Source: Thermococcus sp. 21S9 (GTDB taxonomy: Archaea > Methanobacteriota_B > Thermococci > Thermococcales > Thermococcaceae). Taken from it: a DNA stretch of 64,000 nt. Every line of letters starts with the position of its first letter. The stretch's first letter is position 1. The stretch is from the NCBI RefSeq assembly GCF_012027635.1, contig NZ_SNUS01000001.1, forward strand, positions 310,001 to 374,000, in the 5' to 3' direction. The notes beneath the pieces were generated by a model. It had not been told where the DNA came from. It worked only from the letters and a program-made list of their open reading frames with translations, and did no database searches. Below are positions 61,885 to 64,000 of this stretch, piece by piece. Both the position numbers and the translations under genes were made by a program.

Positions 61885-62886
61885 TCAGAACCTCACCCTC
61901 GGGTCGATTATCGCGTAGAGTATGTCTGCAATCAGGTTGGCGGTGACGAAGACTATGGCGTAGAGGAAGGTCACGCCTATCAAGGCAGGGAAGTCAAGGT
62001 ACATTATCGCCTGGAGCGCGTAGCGACCGATTCCGGGGAGGTTGAAGACGGTCTCGGTAATCGGCGTTCCGGCGAGCAGTCCGCCGAACTGGAGGGCGAG
62101 GATTGTTATGACGGGGACGAGGGCGTTCTTGAGGACGTGCCTGTAGAGTCTGCTCTTAGGAACTCCCTTGGCCTTGAGGAAGAGCGTGCTGTCCCTGCTG
62201 TAGGCCTCGAGGAAGGAGTTCCTCGTGAACCTCATGAGAACACCGGCCGCAGCTATTCCGAGGGTGAAGCCCGGTAACCAGAAGCGCTTCACCTGCTGGA
62301 CGAAATTGCCCCAGTTGAGCGTCAGGATGTCATCGATGACCGGGATGTGGGTTATCGTGTGGGGTGGTCCCGGTGGAATTCCCGCCAGTGTCGTCATGTT
62401 CCAGTGGATGAAGAACAGCCATATGAATAGGTAGGCTATGACGTAGATTGGCGTTGAGATGAACACAAGGGCGAGTATCCTGAGCACCATATCGGTCGCG
62501 GAGTTCCTTTTGAGGGCCGAGATTATACCGAGGGGGAGGCCTATCAACACCACGAAGAAGAACGCAAACAACGCCAGTTGGAACGTCACAATGAAACGAT
62601 TACCTATGTTGTCAAAAACCGGCTCCTGATTCAAGGGGTCGAGAAGCGAGTTCGTGAAGAGACCCTTAACAAGAAAGATGTACTGGTCATACCAGGGCTG
62701 GTCAAGGTGGTACTCCTTCTTAATCATCTCTATCGCGGCTTGAGAAGCCTTCTCGCCACCGGCCCACGCGCGAACGGGATTGGCCGGGATGACGTAGGCG
62801 ATAACAAAAACGATGAGCGTAACTCCGATAAGCGTTGGGATGAATGTCAGAGCCCTTCTAACGAGGAACTTTCCAAGCCCTGCCAC
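61885..62886 (-). CDS. oppB: Oligopeptide/dipeptide ABC transporter permease, OppB type
   Basis: 333 aa. Six helices and the EAA-loop YSRDSTLFLKAKGVPKSRLYRHVLKNALVP. The GTG start follows a G-rich SD (AAGGGGGGAAGAAAC). It forms the channel with OppC. A T-rich tract lies between it and the binding-protein gene. Confidence 0.93.
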   Translation of the reverse strand: MAGLGKFLVRRALTFIPTLIGVTLIVFVIAYVIPANPVRAWAGGEKASQAAIEMIKKEYHLDQPWYDQYIFLVKGLFTNSLLDPLNQEPVFDNIGNRFIVTFQLALFAFFFVVLIGLPLGIISALKRNSATDMVLRILALVFISTPIYVIAYLFIWLFFIHWNMTTLAGIPPGPPHTITHIPVIDDILTLNWGNFVQQVKRFWLPGFTLGIAAAGVLMRFTRNSFLEAYSRDSTLFLKAKGVPKSRLYRHVLKNALVPVITILALQFGGLLAGTPITETVFNLPGIGRYALQAIMYLDFPALIGVTFLYAIVFVTANLIADILYAIIDPRVRF

Positions 62887-62917
62887 GTTTCTTCCCCCCT
62901 TGGAATGTTAGAAAGGA

Positions 62918-62936
62918 CGTAAAGAAAAGAAAAGGG
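62918..62936 (-). terminator. T-rich tract between binding-protein gene and oppB
   Basis: On the minus strand CCTTTTCTTTTCTTTACG directly follows the stop of the solute-binding-protein gene. Archaeal transcripts end at such T-runs. Partial termination here would give more binding-protein mRNA than permease mRNA. Confidence 0.5.
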
Positions 62937-62939
62937 CAT

Positions 62940-64000
62940 TCAGCCGTTTATAATCTCGTAGTTGAGGCTGTCGAAGACGACCGCGCTCTGGAGGAACGGG
63001 CCGACGTAGTCGTCCGGGTCAAGGAAGTCCGGCGCCCATCCGACGATGTAGACGTCGAAGTCACCGCTGGAGGTCTTGCTGAGGAGGGTCGGCCAGGAGA
63101 GTGGAGTTACCGAAATCTTGAAGCCGAGCTGTCCCCAGGTGTTCTGGAGGAGGGTGGCTATCTTCTCACGCTGGGTGTTTCCGGTGTTGTAGTAGATGCT
63201 TATCGTGTAGTCGCTCGGGTTAATGCCGGACTGCCTGATGAGCTGGAGGGCCTTGGCGATGTTGTACTTGTACTTGTTGACACAGCACTCGGTGTAGCCA
63301 AGCCATCCAATCGGAATCGGTCCGTAGTTGGGCACCATATAGCCCTTGTAAACCGCCTGGTAAATCTGCTCGTACGGGGTAGCCCACGCGAGGGCTTCCC
63401 TGACCAGCTGGTTGTCGAAGGGCTTCTTGGCGGCATTGAGGACTATGAAGACCATGGTCGGGGTGACGAACGAGTCAATCTTGGACTCGAAGTTGCCGAG
63501 CTTGAGTCCCTTGACGGCGTCAAGCCTGTCAACCGGAACCGCCGCGATGTCGGCAACGCCCTTCTGGAAGAGGCTTATTCTGGTCGTTGCGTCGTCAGAG
63601 AGGACGTAGATGACGCGCTTGGTGGTGACGTAGTTCGGGTTCTTCTCCTCAAGCTTGCTCCAGACGCTGGAGTTCCAGTAGTACGGGTTCCTCTCGAGGA
63701 TTATGTAGCTGTTCTGCTTGGCGTCCTTGATGTAGAACGGTCCGGTGAAGACTCCGATGTAGTTGTTCTGGAGCATCATGTGTATCGGGTCCTTTGAACC
63801 CTCCTGGATGTAGTTGTTCCAGGCCTCGGGGTCCCTGCCCCACTTGGCGGCCTTCATTGCCTCCTCGTACTTGTCACCGAGCATGTACTTGGCCGGGATG
63901 ACCATGAGGTACGGGTCGGCGAGGACGCTGAGTATACCACCGTATGGGTGCGGAAGGACGAGCTTGTAAACTCCAGCGGTTGGCCCGCTGTAGCCGAAGA
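62940..64000 (-). CDS. Peptide-binding protein of ABC transporter, SBP_bac_5 family (5' end outside window)
   Basis: 353 codons visible; the frame is open to base 64000, so the N-terminus (signal peptide, lipobox) is missing. Contains the SBP_5 middle region (VREALAWATPYEQIYQAVYKGYMVPNYGPIPIGWLGY) and FDVYIVGWAPDFLDPDDYVGPFLQS, the signature near the C-terminal part. It stops only about 18 residues after that signature, whereas the usual family members go on for 100 residues or more. It is the upstream gene of the opp operon. Confidence 0.88.
   Translation of the reverse strand, partial: FGYSGPTAGVYKLVLPHPYGGILSVLADPYLMVIPAKYMLGDKYEEAMKAAKWGRDPEAWNNYIQEGSKDPIHMMLQNNYIGVFTGPFYIKDAKQNSYIILERNPYYWNSSVWSKLEEKNPNYVTTKRVIYVLSDDATTRISLFQKGVADIAAVPVDRLDAVKGLKLGNFESKIDSFVTPTMVFIVLNAAKKPFDNQLVREALAWATPYEQIYQAVYKGYMVPNYGPIPIGWLGYTECCVNKYKYNIAKALQLIRQSGINPSDYTISIYYNTGNTQREKIATLLQNTWGQLGFKISVTPLSWPTLLSKTSSGDFDVYIVGWAPDFLDPDDYVGPFLQSAVVFDSLNYEIING

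Overview
The window is chromosomal DNA of a hyperthermophilic euryarchaeon of the order Thermococcales, most likely a Thermococcus. The evidence is the marker set (type III Rubisco, archaeal histone, TFB, Gar1, S17e, Hel308, KEOPS Cgi121, WtpABC, Phr, di-myo-inositol-phosphate synthesis), TATA boxes about 25 nt before starts, GGTG-type Shine-Dalgarno (SD) sites, a GC-rich tRNA-Leu with encoded CCA, and a CRISPR repeat whose transcript ends in the ATTGAAAG tag. The gene order around Rubisco, Phr, TFB, Gar1 and the inositol kinase matches what I recall of the T. kodakarensis TK2278-TK2291 region (from memory, not checked). Genes are packed tightly and nine convergent pairs overlap at their 3' ends.

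Layout. 1-3.5 kb: MoxR ATPase with a DUF4129 surface protein and a membrane protein cut by the left edge. 3.6-9 kb: TrmO, then the tungstate transporter wtpA-wtpB-wtpC on the minus strand, interrupted between wtpB and wtpC by an AAA ATPase and a TOPRIM-like protein. 9-11.5 kb: a DUF234 ATPase and a frameshifted AT-rich gene. 11.5-18.8 kb: housekeeping and unknown genes. 18.9-22 kb: cgi121, then a division and segregation cluster (CdrS-like RHH, FtsZ, ParA, RHH). 22-27 kb: ribL, a PUA protein, pyrF, DUF4443, then ino1 and IPCT/DIPPS for the thermolyte di-myo-inositol phosphate. 27-34.6 kb: dph6, an orphan DUF104 antitoxin, a large surface lipoprotein, an ABC-2 exporter, Nudix and inositol-kinase-like genes. 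34.7-41.2 kb: gar1-tfb-phosphodiesterase, histone, Rubisco, thymidine kinase, threonine synthase, Phr, S17e. 41.2-47.9 kb: mixed metabolic and membrane genes.

47.9-53.6 kb is the accessory part: a 740-bp gene-free cluster of hairpins beside tRNA-Leu, a self-regulated-looking XRE/ABC exporter operon behind two perfect tandem palindromes, and a 22-repeat CRISPR array with its leader on the right and no cas genes in view. 53.6-58.7 kb: UPF0201, ZIP transporter, UPF0200 kinase, Hel308. 58.7-64 kb: a five-gene oligopeptide ABC transporter whose binding-protein gene runs off the right edge and seems short at its C-terminus.

Most promising for novelty: the ATPase/TOPRIM pair inside the wtp operon (PARIS/OLD-like layout), the hairpin cluster at 47.9-48.6 kb, and the tandem-palindrome operator at 48750-48781.
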